Part shown: positions 32,955 to 45,101 of the stretch, piece by piece
How positions within the stretch are numbered: the stretch's first letter is position 1
Layout: each line of letters starts with the position of its first letter
NCBI RefSeq assembly: GCF_029931775.1
Contig: NC_079325.1
Coordinates: 36,072,461-36,136,460, forward strand
Length of the DNA: 64,000 bases
DNA from: Euleptes europaea
Taxonomy: Eukaryota > Chordata > Lepidosauria > Squamata > Sphaerodactylidae
Reading direction: 5' to 3'
Notes under the pieces: generated by a model
What the model was told of the DNA's origin: nothing
What the model saw: the letters and a program-made list of their open reading frames with translations, nothing else
Database searches by the model: none
Translations under genes and position numbers: made by a program

Positions 32955-35708
32955 CTTCCAAATTCTTCCTTTTTAGAGGGAGATAATTTTCCTTTATGCT
33001 TACAGGCCACTTTACCTTCAGGGGACGCCCACCTTAGCGTTCTTTATACAATGGCCACATCAGAATCTAACCCAATGGGCAAACGTATAAGATTGTCAAA
33101 TGAGCTGCAATCTAAATTGAAAGATCACCTGTCAGCGGAGGAGGTATATTCATACTGTACAGCCTTTTAAAATCCAGCACCAGATCAAAACCCATTAATA
33201 CTCTATAGGGATTTTATTCAGAGATTAAGACCCTTGCTTTTTAGCTCATGTCAGCAACGAAAGAGGCCGATAATTAAATCCAAGCCCTGGTTTGACAAAG
33301 ACTGCCTTGAAGCAAAAACAGCCCTTAAACAAGCCTATAGTAAGTTCATCAAAGCTCAGGGTAGCCAAATCAAGGCAGCCCAGCAATCCCTTCTCCTGCA
33401 CAAAAAGATGTACAATCTCTCAAAAGAAAAAGGAGCACCTTAAGGAGTCTTGGAGATTATTGAGTAAAGCGGCCAAGGCTAAAAATTCATCCGTATTCTG
33501 GAGGCTAGTTACTGGTAGCTATTCCAAGGAGAACTCACCTTTAGATTCACATGTGGCCGCGGATAGGTGGGTCATATTCTTTCAGAGCCTTTATGATGAA
33601 GTGCATCCTTTGGCTCCCTATAGCCCTGACCCGTCAAACATTCCCTCCTGGCCACCTGTCTCATTAAATGAGGTCAAATCCCATATTAACTAACTAAGAC
33701 GGGGTAAAGCTCCTGGATATGATGGTATCCCCCCAGAGTTTATCAAGGAGAACATAGATTGGTGGGGTCCCTTTCTATCCGCACTGTTTACCTACATAGA
33801 TTCTACTGGAAGAATCCCTAAAGACTGGGGGCTGGCAATAGTCATCCCCTTTTATTAAAAAAGGAAGTAGAAAGGACCCTTCCAACTATAGGCCAATTAG
33901 TCTAAGTGTCATCAGCAAATTATACGCAAGGCACCTGCTAGATAAATTAACTTTTTGGCTCAATCAAGAGGATATTTTGGCAATAGAGCAGGCAGGCTTT
34001 AGGGAAGGGAGAGCAACGATAGAGCACTGCCTTGTCCTGCAACATCTAGCACAGAAATATTCTAATAAGGGACAACCCTCTTTATATGCAGCATTCATTG
34101 ATTTTAGGGCAGCATTTGATTCGATTTCCAGACCTTTACTCTGGGACAAGCTTGAAGCCCCAAATGTAGATAAAAGGCTCCTGTTGCTGCTGCGAGCCCT
34201 ACATGAACGAACAGCACTGAGAGTCAGGTGCAATAGAAGAGGACATCTTACCGTCCCCATAAACACCTATAGAGGAGTTAGGCAGGGCTGTTTACTCGCC
34301 CCCCTGCTATTTGCCTATTATATAAATAACATAGTCAGTTCCTTGAACGCACCGTATTTACATCCACCTAAACTAACGGACAGGGATATTCATATTCTGC
34401 TCTATGCCGATGATGTGGTACTTCTTTCAAGAACCCTAGTTGGCCTAAGGAGGGCGCTAGTGAGAGTGGGAACGTTCTGTGAGAAGCAACGCCTGACTAT
34501 TAACAAAAGTAATGGCTTTTGGTAATCGCCCTAATTATAGGACGTGGAACGTAAATGGCCATACGTTGGAACAGGTAACCCAATTCAAATATCTTAGAAC
34601 GACAATCCAGGCATCTGGCTCCAAGCTGGCCCATAATACCTATGTTGCCAATTTAGGGGAAAGATCAGCCCGTTCAATAATAAATTTTCTCGGGTCCAAA
34701 GGAGCACACTATATTCCAGCCGCCCTTAAACTTTTTCAGGTGAAAACTCTAGCACAAATGTTATATGGAACACAACTTGACTCTCCACCCTCATGTATTA
34801 TTCCCATGAAACAAATGCAATCCAAGTTTCTTAGAGCTGCCCTGCAATTGCCAAGATGTGTATCAAATGCTATGATCCATTTAGAAACTGGCATGATGAA
34901 GGTGGAGGCAAGGGTTGTCTTGTCCTTGCTTTATCTCTGGCTGAAAATTAATTTCAACCCCAAGGGTCTTCTTCCACTGATTCTTTGTGATACCTTTAGG
35001 TCAAAGTGGATAATAGCCATTGAAGACAAGCTAAATAACCTGGGTTTTACCCCCCCCCCCCAGCACTACTTCAGTTAGAGTGGGATCAAGCTAAGTCAAC
35101 TATAAACCAAAGGGTTAAAGTTATCGAGCGACAAGTAGATCTAGCAAGAGTGCCCCTATTTATGGTTCCCCCCCCCTCCAAATTTATCCTTGCACCAGCA
35201 GCCTATCTCCGTTACTTAGAGATAAACAAATATAGGAGGGCTTTTATCTTGGCTAGGTGCGCAGCCTTACCCTCTGCTATGTTAGAGGGGAAATTCAAGA
35301 AGATACCCAGGGCAGAGAGACAATGCCCCTGCAAATCCGGGGATTTAGAAACCACTGAACATGTTTTCCTGAACTGTAACTTTTACACTATACCCCGTTC
35401 TAAGTTTATTGAGCCCCTCATACTGAGAATGGGACCAGACATGGAAAGAGAAAAGATAGAAAAGCTCCTACAAGGAGATAATCCCTCAATCACCTCTCAG
35501 GTAGCAAAATTTTGTACGGCTGCAACGAAAATTCGTTGCCACAGAGTACTCTTAGTCCAAATGGCAGATGTAACTTGGATGTTATTTATTTTATTATTTT
35601 TATTTTTTAAAGTGACTTAAGACTCAGACTGTAAACCTTTGTCAGTAAGACCATTTTGGTCCATGTATCTTGTTTTATCTGGCCAAGGGCCGCAAATAAA
35701 CTATCTAT
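32955..35708 (+). mobile_element. 5'-truncated non-LTR LINE with reverse transcriptase (Jockey/I/Vingi-like)
   Basis: About 2.75 kb of LINE ORF2 on the plus strand: end of the endonuclease (GDNFPLCLQ), a linker, RGKAPGYDGIPPEFIKE, NYRPISLS, the reverse-transcriptase core in a 182-codon open frame (33,977-34,525) with FIDFRAAFDSI, RQGCLLAPLLFAYY and the catalytic LLYADDVVLL, then a C-terminal Cys/His segment CPCKSGDLETTEHVFLNC. It ends near AACTATCTATCAAACC. Several stops and frame changes break it. The lineage is judged from protein resemblance only. It lies in a RABGAP1 intron, opposite in strand. Confidence 0.85.
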
Positions 35709-36080
35709 CAAACCAACTGGTTCATGCATGCTTTGAATATATAACTTCAAGGGGACTTTCAAAAATTATTTGATTGCTGGGTTTTGTTGTTGTTTTAAAT
35801 TTCATATTCTTACTGTCAAGATTTGTAAGCCAGCTTCGCCTCTATTCTTGGCAGAAGGATGGGACAAATCACTAAGTAACTATTAACTCTAAATAACTAT
35901 TAAACCATAAGCCATAATTTGCATCTTTTATCACAGGAGGCAAAATTCAGAAAACCATGTTAGTGTACTGTAACTGGATCAAGCTCACTGTGGCAATTGA
36001 ACTCCTGGACAGCAGCTTTTAACCAAATGGCACTGCCAACACCTAATAAACCCTCCCCTCTCCTCCCGGAAGACAGGTAC

Positions 36081-36285
36081 CTCACAGTTCCTTCGGACAC
36101 ATTGGGCACTGAAAGGGTCACAGCCACAGAAATCTGGCATTGGCTTCGCAAGATGGACATCATCCTCAGGGCCTCTACCTCACTCCTGGGGGCGTTGACT
36201 GAGGCACAGCCTAAGTAAGTGAGCTTGCTGAAGACTACACTGTCTTCATCAGCCACTGGAGTAAAAGGGCTTGAATCCTCAGACT
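36081..36285 (-). CDS. RABGAP1: RABGAP1 exon (codons 130-198), start of the PTB/PID domain
   Basis: This 205-base exon encodes PVADEDSVVFSKLTYLGCAS, then VNAPRSEVEALRMMSILRSQ and TLSVPNVSEGTV. It opens the PTB/PID domain. Acceptor CTTGCAG, donor GTACCT. One visible change is SVAVT for mammalian SLDVT. Confidence 0.97.
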
Positions 36286-36810
36286 CTGCAAGACAAATGG
36301 AAGAGTTAAGTCAGACTGCAATCAGGGGTTCCGGAAGTAGCCATCAGTGGGGAAACAAGATCTGAAAAGAGCAAGTGTTACAACGAGACAAGCTGTCTAT
36401 GAGGAGTGGGGAACTTTGCTCAAGATTTCCCATAACTTCTGAATTCCCCTGCTCTGTGACACATTGCCGTGCAAATGTGAAACCTGATGGATGTGGAATT
36501 CAGTGCCCTGAGAATCTCAACTATCACTTTTAAACAAATCACAAGTTTCCAGTCCTCATATTACAAACAGGAGGCTGAAAGCATATGGGCAATGACTAAT
36601 GAAACCTCATGGTTCTGTGCAGAGGCCTCTGCTCACCTTTTCCCACATACAACCATAAGTCATGTAGCATCCGAGAACAGGGATCAGAAAACAGGCCTGC
36701 CATTACTCTCTCTTGTACCTGAACGAAGCCCAAATGATTTAGGGAGCTACATTCTGGACCCTTGCATTCATCATGTGCCTGCCTTCCCCTCTTCCTCAAA
36801 ATCCTCTCAC

Positions 36811-37048
36811 CTCCCTGGGTGGGTTTCACTGGCAGGTTCATCTCAGGTTTCTGTGGTCCTGCCATGGACCCAGGGTTAATGGTGGAGGATGCCGAGGCCT
36901 CAAGGAGGACTGGCTCTTCTCCCTCTCCATCAGCCTGGGGAGAGTCCTCCTCATGTTCCTGGTCATTGGATTGTTCTTCCATGGGGGGATCCATCAGGAC
37001 GTCTTCAAGCTCCTTCTGCAGCTGCTGCTCACTCCCATTCCCTATAAT
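36811..37048 (-). CDS. RABGAP1: RABGAP1 exon (codons 51-130), acidic N-terminal region
   Basis: This 238-base exon encodes IIGNGSEQQLQKELEDVLMD, PPMEEQ, a variable acidic stretch, then SASSTINPGSMAGPQKPEMN and ends KPTQG. Both ends match mammalian RABGAP1; the middle (about residues 77-97) is poorly conserved and Glu-rich. Acceptor CCCTTAG, donor GTGAGA. Confidence 0.95.
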
Positions 37049-37556
37049 CTAAGGGGGGGAAAAACACAAGTTCTGCGAAGGAAGGGCAAACAAAAGCCTG
37101 ATCAAAAACCACCAGCTACCCACATACACAAAGTTAATAGTTAAACAGTAATGACGAAGTAGCCCAAATATCTCACATATATTCACCTCCCCTCACCCAC
37201 AGTTTCTTTGTCGCATTTGCAAGTGACACAGATCATCATCATGGACAGTATTCAAAAATGTTCATGTAAATAACAGTATATTTTATTCTTCTCCCTGTAA
37301 AGATCCAAAGAGTTTAACATTAACGGTTGTACTGATCCTCACAGAAACATGCCAAATTACTATTGTTGTGCAATCTGTGCACTCAGACATACCCAAAATT
37401 CAAGAACAATATATCACTTATAGACTTCAACTACATTAAGAGGTCAGAAAGGATGCTAACCAGTGCACTACAATCACTGATAACAGGCAAGACTGCGCAG
37501 GTCAGAGATAAAGATGAGCTATGGACATCATAGATCAGGGATCTGCCAACCTGTGG

Positions 37557-38061
37557 CAGTGGTTCTCAACCTGGGGCCATATGGCTCCCCGGGGGGGCCC
37601 AGGATATTCCAAGGGGGCCACAGGTGAAAATTACATAAATGGGGGGCCACGGAACGAGACTAGGGGGCCACAGAGGGAAGTGAGAAGTGAAGAAAACAGA
37701 AACACATGAAAACCTAACACATTATTTCTTCATTGCACTTCTATGCATCGTTTGCAACTGTGGATTTTTGTATCGCTATAATCTTGTGCTACGGTGGTAG
37801 AGGCTTTGTTCTCCCTTGTATGAGAACATTGTTGTTTATTAGCGTGTTGTATTCTTTTTGTGGGGTATTTTTTGTACATTTCAGTTTCCCAATAAGAACT
37901 GCATGTGTGCATTTTATGTGGCTGTTTATGCTTCTTTGTTCCTTGGCTATTTATAAACAAAACATTTAAATAGCTACCTTTCTACCTGTAGGACAGGGAG
38001 GCCACAGGAAGGAAACAAGGTCGGATGGGGGCCACAGCTGGAAAATGGTTGAGAACCACTG
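37557..38061. mobile_element. hAT element nested in hAT
   Basis: A 505-bp element with ends CAGTGGTTCTCAACC and GGTTGAGAACCACTG. CTCTAGAG follows its right end, the nTCTAGAn target preferred by Charlie-type hATs, but no matching 8 bases precede the left end. Confidence 0.78.
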
Positions 38062-38164
38062 CTCTAGAGCCAAATGTGACTCAATATGTAACCAAATACA
38101 GCTCTTACCATTTTTTCAAATTAGGGTGCATTAGACGGGTGGGTGGGATGCTAGAATAACCGAT

Positions 38165-38335
38165 AGGGAATTTATTGATTTGCTTACATTGTTCTCCTCT
38201 CCTCCATTTTACCCTCACAAGAACCCTGTGAGGTAGATTAGGCTGAGAGCATGTGATTGGCCAACGTCATCCAGCAAGCTTCCACAGTAGAATAGATCTC
38301 CTACTACAACGCTCTAACCACTACACCGTTCTCAC
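38165..38335 (-). mobile_element. tRNA-derived SINE (GTTCGAATCC family)
   Basis: CTTACATTGTTCTCCTCTCC, then TTACCCTCACAAGAACCCTG, with the head at GTGTAGTGGTTAGAGCG on the minus strand near 38,325. It is nested in the outer hAT element. Confidence 0.7.
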
Positions 38336-39104
38336 TCTTGAATGGCAGGCAAAGATTTTTATGAGATTAAAGCGCTTTTTAGAGGAGCTTTACAGAAAGG
38401 GTAATGATGGAAGTGAACAGATGCCAGTAATTTGAGTGTGAACCATGTGCAGGTTTATGCCAGTGTGCTAAACCAATAACGCAGGGGGCTACTATGCATA
38501 TTTATTATTTATTGTGAAACCTTGTGTATGCCACTTTCTAACAACGGTCTCACAACCATCAGTGTTTGGCTGCAGAAACTTTATGGATTATTAATCAACA
38601 TGCCAATTACCAGTAATTTCGAGGTGCTCTCTGACACTGGCTCTTTGTTGATCTCTTGCTCTGAATTTTGACATAATTTGACTCTTTAATTATTAAAAGT
38701 TGTCAACCCCTGTCCTAGATGCATACTGCGCTCAGTCAACATCACACCTGCTCCCCTTCAGAATACAGCTTTTTACTTCCCAATTGCCATTACAAGTCTA
38801 CCGATTTAAGAAAACGCCAGTCCTCTGACAAGTCCCAACTTGTAGAGTTACACCCAGGACAAGTAACATTGCATTGTCCTTTGCTCTTTAGTACCAGAAA
38901 TAGCACAATAACAATTGTCTGAAAAGGAACAGACAATTCTTTCCAGATGAGGTGAAAAGGCTGAAAACTGGAGGAGAGATCCAATAGGACATTCCCAGCC
39001 AACAGAAGCCCACTCTTCATCTTAGGCATGCAGCTTTCACTGACCATCCAGAAGGTATCAAGATGCAAGACACGCTCTCAAATGAGCACAGCTAGGATGA
39101 TTGT

Positions 39105-39325
39105 GCCCTGACCTGGATGGCCCAGGCTAGCCTGATCTCGTCAGATCTCTGAAGCTAAGCAGGGTCGGCCCTGGTCAGTATTTGGATGGGAGACCACCAA
39201 GGAATACCAGGGTTGCTGTGCAGAGGAAGGCACTGGCAAACCACCTCTGTTAGTCTCTTGCCATGAAAACCCCAAAAGGGGTCGCCATAAGTCGGCTATG
39301 ACTTGACGGCACTTTACACACACAC
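39105..39325 (+). mobile_element. 5S rRNA-derived SINE (5S-Sauria type), young
   Basis: Its first ~110 bases follow vertebrate 5S rRNA, including CTGATCTCGTCAGATCTCTG, the A-box word GAAGCTAAGCAGGGTCGG and the C-box GGATGGGAGACC. The body and an (AC)n tail follow. It is flanked by a perfect 11-bp duplication AGGATGATTGT (39,094-39,104 and 39,326-39,336). Confidence 0.93.
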
Positions 39326-39336
39326 AGGATGATTGT

Positions 39337-40604
39337 AGGGGAAAGCTCATGGCAATTCACATGGTCTGTACAGCATGCTGAAGCAGAACAAGTTCCACTT
39401 TTGAGTTCCAGCTACCGAAGGAAGGCAATTTTGTTTTGTAATTGCTGTGACCTAGAATTGTTTCTTTAAAGGCTGCTGGAGAATGGAGTCGAGCCAAGTT
39501 CCTAATTCTTTAAAGGGGCATGCAACATATTTGGAAGGAGTCTGTTATTTGCAATCCAGCATAGAAGTAAACTAAACTGAGAAACAGGAAACATCTGGGC
39601 CTTGGTTACAGGAGGCTTATATAAAGCTCAATACTGTCACAATTCCTTACAGATTGCTCCTTTCCAGTGGGTGGCAGACCAAATGTTTTATACCTAATCA
39701 CCAGGGCTGCAAGTTTGAATCGATTAAGCAATGTCCTCAATCATCTTAAGGGTTATATCACAGTACAAAAATGTGCCCAGCAAAAGCAATTTGCCACCTG
39801 CCCCTGTGATTATGGTTTGTAATGGCCTCAAATCTCACCCTTCCTTACACACACCTCCTGTTATATGACTTTTCAGAGATGCCCACCATTAAGTATGTTG
39901 CCAGCACACAGAATCTCAGCCACATGGTTTCAATCAGAAACAGGGCAGGAGAGAGTTGCAGGGCTGTGGGTACCTGCATGAGCTGAAATGCTGGGAAGAA
40001 AGAGGTGTCATTTGACAGCCTGCCAGGGCTATCAAATGACACCAGAATACCCCATAAGGAGGGTAGGTTACCACTAAAACAGGGGCATTCTTGACTTCAC
40101 AGACTATCTGGTTGTGCTAGTCAACTGACAAGGTTTGATAACTATGCCTCATTAACAAGCTCACAAACTGTCCATTTGCACAGCACATTACCCCTTTGTC
40201 TCACATATACAAAACGGCCAAAGTGGTCAGACAGATTTGCTAGCAGCAAAGTATCCTCAAACCAAGGGACAAACCCCATTACCTTATCCCCCAAGTCCCT
40301 CCCTAAACTGGTCTAGCCCCTAAGCTAGACATAAGATGTTCTGCTTTAGGAACAAGAATTTGGAACTAGACCATTTGCTGACATTCGTAATGTTCAAGGA
40401 GGTTATCATGAAGAGCACATGACTGATTTGACAAAGGTCAGGCAGGGTGGGAGCATGAAGACTTCACTCCAAAGCCAATCCCATTAAATAATGGCCCATA
40501 GGTGGTTGATATTCTGAAGATAAATTCTCTCTCCTTCCTCCATCTCCACAACAGCACACTTCCACATCAGTTTAATTCAAATTGGGTTACAGTCTCTCTC
40601 TCAC
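39337..40604. other. Intron sequence, nothing recognised
   Basis: No exon, RNA or repeat family recognised. Confidence 0.45.
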
Positions 40605-40754
40605 CTTCAGTCCTGTTTTTTCATCATCGCTTCCATTATTGGTGGATGGCGTTTCGTCCCCTTGCCTGGAAATTAAGACAAAATCTTCGCTGTTAAGAGT
40701 GGATACCGAGTCTGAAGACACACTGATTTTCCCAACAGAGGCCTTGTCATCCAT
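40605..40754 (-). CDS. RABGAP1: RABGAP1 first coding exon (codons 1-50)
   Basis: The start codon is at 40,754. The exon encodes MDDKASVGKISVSSDSVSTL, then NSEDFVLISRQGDETPSTNN and ends EKTGLK, nearly identical to mammalian RABGAP1. The transcribed exon extends to 40,805, where TTTTTCAG marks the acceptor, giving 51 bases of 5' untranslated sequence with an in-frame stop nearby. Donor GTGAGA. RABGAP1 is a Rab6-directed GTPase-activating protein acting at centrosomes, Golgi and endosomes. Coding exons in this window are 150, 238, 205, 175, 158, 111, 67, 103, 170, 175, 94 and 151 bases, and all join in phase. Confidence 0.97.
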
Positions 40755-40805
40755 GACTTAATAAAAAGGACGTTCGACTCATGAATGGGCTTGGATTACA
40801 AACAC
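40755..40805 (-). other. RABGAP1: RABGAP1 5' untranslated part of exon 2
   Basis: Lies between the acceptor (TTTCAG before position 40,805 on the minus strand) and the start codon at 40,754. Confidence 0.75.
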
Positions 40806-42839
40806 CTGAAAAACAGAAACAGTAAAAATAAAAATAGGTATCTCTATACGAAAGCTGCAGCCAGAAACTCTTTACTATGAATGCTCCCAAGGTCATTGCT
40901 ATGAAACACAAGCAGCCAGAACTAGGGCAGTGGGGGCAATGGGGGCCTCTTGGAAATGGCCTTGCCGTTAAAGGACAGAACCCACAACTAGTTTTCTTTG
41001 AGACTCACTCTGAAAAGAGAGTGAAAGATCCCACATGTTAAAACTCCCCTCTAAAAGTTCTGGCACATGGCAACTGCTACTTTCTTCACAGAAGGAAAGC
41101 CTCAAATAAGTGTATTTCTCCCAGTTGTCCTGAGTTGCTAACCTCTAAAGCCTAGAAGGCATTTGGTGCTGCAGACAGGACATGGGCTAGCCTGCCTCAT
41201 TATTTAAGTATACTACATTGTTGTACACTGAGTGGGCTCAGAACAAAGCTACCTGCAAGACCCTTCCTCTGCTAGGATTACAGCACCAAAACTAAGACAC
41301 ACTCAGTAGTTCCTATTTTACCTTCGCTAAGCAACTTCAAGGAACTACATGACCCCGGTTGCCTCTGTTACTTTAGATGCAGTCCTGAAGGAAAAATAAT
41401 AACCATTCTAAGCCAAAAGAAATTGAGCTTGCACATAACTAGGCAGCTACTTTCTGATTCCTTCAGACTTATACCAATTCAGCCAAGAATTTAGAGGTGG
41501 GGGCCGAAAAGCATGCAGAAAGGAAAAAGGAGGCTGAGTGGGATGGCAACAGAAGAGCACCCCTCAGTTTTCTGAGCAGTGCAGAACCTCCACTATTCCT
41601 CTCAAGTAGACAGGACCTACATCCAAGGGCCTGCTTCGGATAGCTGATTTTGCTTTTAAAAGAACTCATTCACAGAACCATTTTGCCTTGGCTTCCTGTA
41701 TGTAGTAGCATAAACTCTTGGTTCCATCATCCAGGAACAAAGTCTCCAGCCTTCTCTCTGCAGTTACTTCTACGACTCTGACATTTCTGAAATTTGGTAC
41801 ACCCAGGTTACCTTAGAACTTTGAAAATGGAACTTTATATGCCCCCTCAACTGAGGAGAGGTGCTCACATACCATCCCAAATAATTAAGTCTCCGAAGAT
41901 ACAGAAAGATGAAGTTCAGCACACACACACAATGTAAGTCTATGTGCCTGGGGAATGTCATGGTTCAGTCCCATGTTAATTCTCTCCCATCACTTATCCA
42001 CTTTTCTCTGGGGAAAAAACCCTTTCTCAGCCTGAAAATCTTCAGAGTTGATACAAGGCAGAGGAGAAAATATTACCACCTTTCTTAAAATCAAGGGGGC
42101 TTATCATGGATTAAAAATTATCCAAAGCATGTTAAAGTCAGCTGAAGTATTTCCAGACCACCAAGAAAGTTGAAATCTAGTGTACATGTCCCAAGACAAA
42201 CCAGTTACTAGTGCTGTCTGAAAAGGAGGCATTTTAACATCTAACGGTCAAAACGTGGAACATAAAATTTAATTTATATTAGCAGCTATCATTTCAGTGT
42301 AGAGCAAGCAATGACATATCCAGAATGGAATGCTGAGTCCTCCGAGATTCTTTGCCAGATGGATCAGAATAGCATGAAGGGCTCCAGTAGTTGCTACGAA
42401 TATGCACCCATGCTTGTGAAATAGAGGCTCCATTTAAGCATTACTATTACACATGAATGCACAAACCCTGCATCAAGAATACTCTAGCTCAGCAAGCTGA
42501 ATACACGTTGATTTATCCTGCTCCTGCCCATCATGGGGAAGGCCCACGAACTATGCAGAAAACTCTCCTCCTCACCACCAGTTACTAATTCTGTATTTCC
42601 AGCTAATACAAATCCAGTGTTAAACTAACAAGTTGCATCTCAAAAGTTATTTTCCAAAGCCTTAGTTCAAGGTTAGGCCAACCGTCTCCAAACCCACGCC
42701 TCCCTTTGCTTGGCATTACTCACTTAAATATATACAGCCTTGAACAAGAGAGTTTGAGAGGAATTTTTTCTTTCTTGCCTTGTTCCATGATCATTTTAAA
42801 ATCAAACATGCATGAACAACAAAGCAAGAAATATGCAGG
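40806..42839. other. RABGAP1 intron 1 sequence, nothing recognised
   Basis: No exon, RNA or clear repeat on either strand. Confidence 0.45.
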
Positions 42840-43100
42840 AAGAAGAGTTGGTTTTTATACCCCAATTTTCTCTACCAAAAGGAGTCTCAAAGGTGGCTTA
42901 CAATCACACACACACCCAACAGGCACCTTGTGACTCAGGCAAGGCTGAGTTCTGAGAGAACTGTGACAAGTTCAAGGTCACCCAGCAGGCTGTATGTGGA
43001 AGAGTAGAGAATCTACCGGTAATCTGGTTCTTCAGATTAGTGTCCACTGCTCATGTGGAGGAGTGGGGAATCAAACCCAGTTCTCCAGATTAACCACCAC
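42840..43100 (-). mobile_element. tRNA-derived SINE, GTGGTTAAGAG family, diverged
   Basis: Begins (plus strand) GAAGAGTTGGTTTTTATACC, with an internal (CA)n and the duplicated box; the head near 43,100 is truncated. Confidence 0.75.
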
Positions 43101-43508
43101 AACAAGCAGGTGATCTAGGTTTCCCACCACTGCATTTGCAGAACATAAACTGATGCAGTCAAATTATTTTTTTAACTCTGTTAAAGCTTAAAATTCCACC
43201 CAACCCATATGGAGACCACAAGGCACCAGCTGGTCCACAGTAAACAGTGATCAGGGAGAAGCAGTTAGACAAGTATACAAGGCCTCACCCTTCCCAAAGG
43301 CCCCTGCTTCTCAGGTTTTCTATTTCCTCCCACTCCAGATTGTCTAATTTCAGCAATCAGGAAGTAGGGGGAAAAGCAAATACTTTGGTACTGGCACTGA
43401 GACCTCATGATAGCATTAACTATGTATCAGAAGGGGTGGCAATGCTCTTTCTCCCATGAGAGCTTTCCATGTCATAAAATCAAAATCAGAAACCCTATCT
43501 TCAGGAAA

Positions 43509-43730
43509 CCCTGACCTGGATTGCCTAGGCTAGCCTGATCTCGTCAGATCTCAGAAGCTAAGGAGGTCGGCCCTGGTTAGTATTTGGATGGGAGACCACC
43601 AAGGAATACCAGGGTTGCTGTGCAGAGGAAGGCACTGGCAAACCACCTCTGTTAGTCTCTTGCAGTGAAAACCCCCAAAAGGGGTCGCCATAAGTCGGCT
43701 GCGACTTGAAGGCACTTTACACACACACAC
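43509..43730 (+). mobile_element. 5S rRNA-derived SINE (5S-Sauria type), young
   Basis: Nearly identical to the copy at 39,105-39,325, including the 5S A- and C-box words. It is flanked by the perfect 12-bp duplication ATCTTCAGGAAA (43,497-43,508 and 43,731-43,742). Confidence 0.93.
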
Positions 43731-43742
43731 ATCTTCAGGAAA

Positions 43743-45089
43743 GCAACACTGGGTTGACCTTGAACAAGCTTCTGTATTAACAGCAGGTCACATCACCCTT
43801 TTTCATGGATAGCAGGAGTCTAGAGAAAAATGTGTGATCTAGCTAAGTTGCCTCTCAGATCAGTTTTCTGTGCTGATACTAAAAAACATTCAGCTCTGGG
43901 AACAAGCCAACTCTTGGTGCAAATGTTGATACCTATTTGCAACATATCTGTTTTACATATTATAAATACACTGCTTCACTAGCACAATGGAAAGGACAGA
44001 TCCTGCACAGCATTTCCCCTCAAGTGTAAATAAACCAACACAGGATAACAGCCACCACTTTTGTCTGATACAACAAACACCAGAGTGTGGCTCACAGAAA
44101 CAATTTTCAATCCACCTTCCTAACCAGTTCATGTTTGCTTGTTTTTCTGCAATTGCCCAATCACTTGGGCAATTGAAGCATGAACATTTCTTGCTGGACA
44201 AGAAAGAGGATCTGCTCTCAGGTCAAGGAGCTATAAAAACACAGATTGGTGTTTAAAACGGCATGCAGAACCTTTGCAAGTCACTTTGAAAGAGGAAATG
44301 ACAAGCTCCAATGCCTCAGGAGAGAAAATGAAATCACTCCACAAACAAAAGGAAACAGAGTACATTTTGACATTCAGACTAATGCAACTGCTCATTGATT
44401 ACTGATCCAGTGGCTACCAGAAGACTCATTTTCAACTAAGAAACACATAACTCAGAAGCAAGTGGCCAGGGAACTCGGATGGTCTCAAGAGTGTCATGAA
44501 CTACCCAGAAGGCAGCAACAGATGCCAAATCTGGTAACAAAAACACACCCTAAATGTAAAAGATTTATTTTAATTCATGTTTCCAGCCCTGATGTAAAGA
44601 AAAGCTGAAAATCCATTGGAGACAGAACCAAACTATGTTTGTGAATAGCTTGGGGAAATTATCATAAATGGAGGAGGTGGAAGGGAAACTGCAGATCTTT
44701 TTTCTCTTTATGGTGGGGAGACAGTATTGAGACTGCTGAAAGAATGTCAGGACTTGCAGAAGATGGCAATAGGTCTGCAGATATACAGTAGTTGGAAGCA
44801 AAACACAGTGCTGGGACTGTTCACACATTAGATTCACACCATTAGTAACAAGTTGTAAAGCTTGGATTTTCAGGGTCCTAAAAGGGTTATGGATCCAGAT
44901 TTAACTAGAGGATCATAAGGAAGTCACATTACCTATCAGTCCCTCCACATGACTGGTACCCATCCAAGACTCTACTTCAGAGTTGGACCTGGAACAGCTT
45001 CAAAAGCAGGGAGGTCCTTAGGTTCTCTTGTAGAGGAGGAAGGCACTTTCTCCTCCCAGATCCTACAACTACAAATTCAAGCTGCAAGC
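43743..45089. other. RABGAP1 intron 1 sequence, nothing recognised
   Basis: No exon or repeat family recognised. Confidence 0.45.
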
Positions 45090-45101
45090 ATTTTAATGCC
45101 T

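Larger units (their letters stand above)
37536..38712. mobile_element. hAT-like element, host of two further insertions
   Basis: Ends CAGGGATCTGCCAAC and GTTGTCAACCCCTG form imperfect inverted repeats, flanked by TCATAGAT/TCCTAGAT (7 of 8 bases; 37,528-37,535 and 38,713-38,720). Removing the inner hAT (37,557-38,061) and the SINE at about 38,165-38,335 leaves about 500 bp of nonautonomous element. No transposase frame is seen. Confidence 0.72.

Noticed and set aside
39105-39325. A 5S rRNA gene
   Set aside because: The 5S-like part is fused to a SINE body and (AC)n tail with target-site duplications; it is a retroposon.
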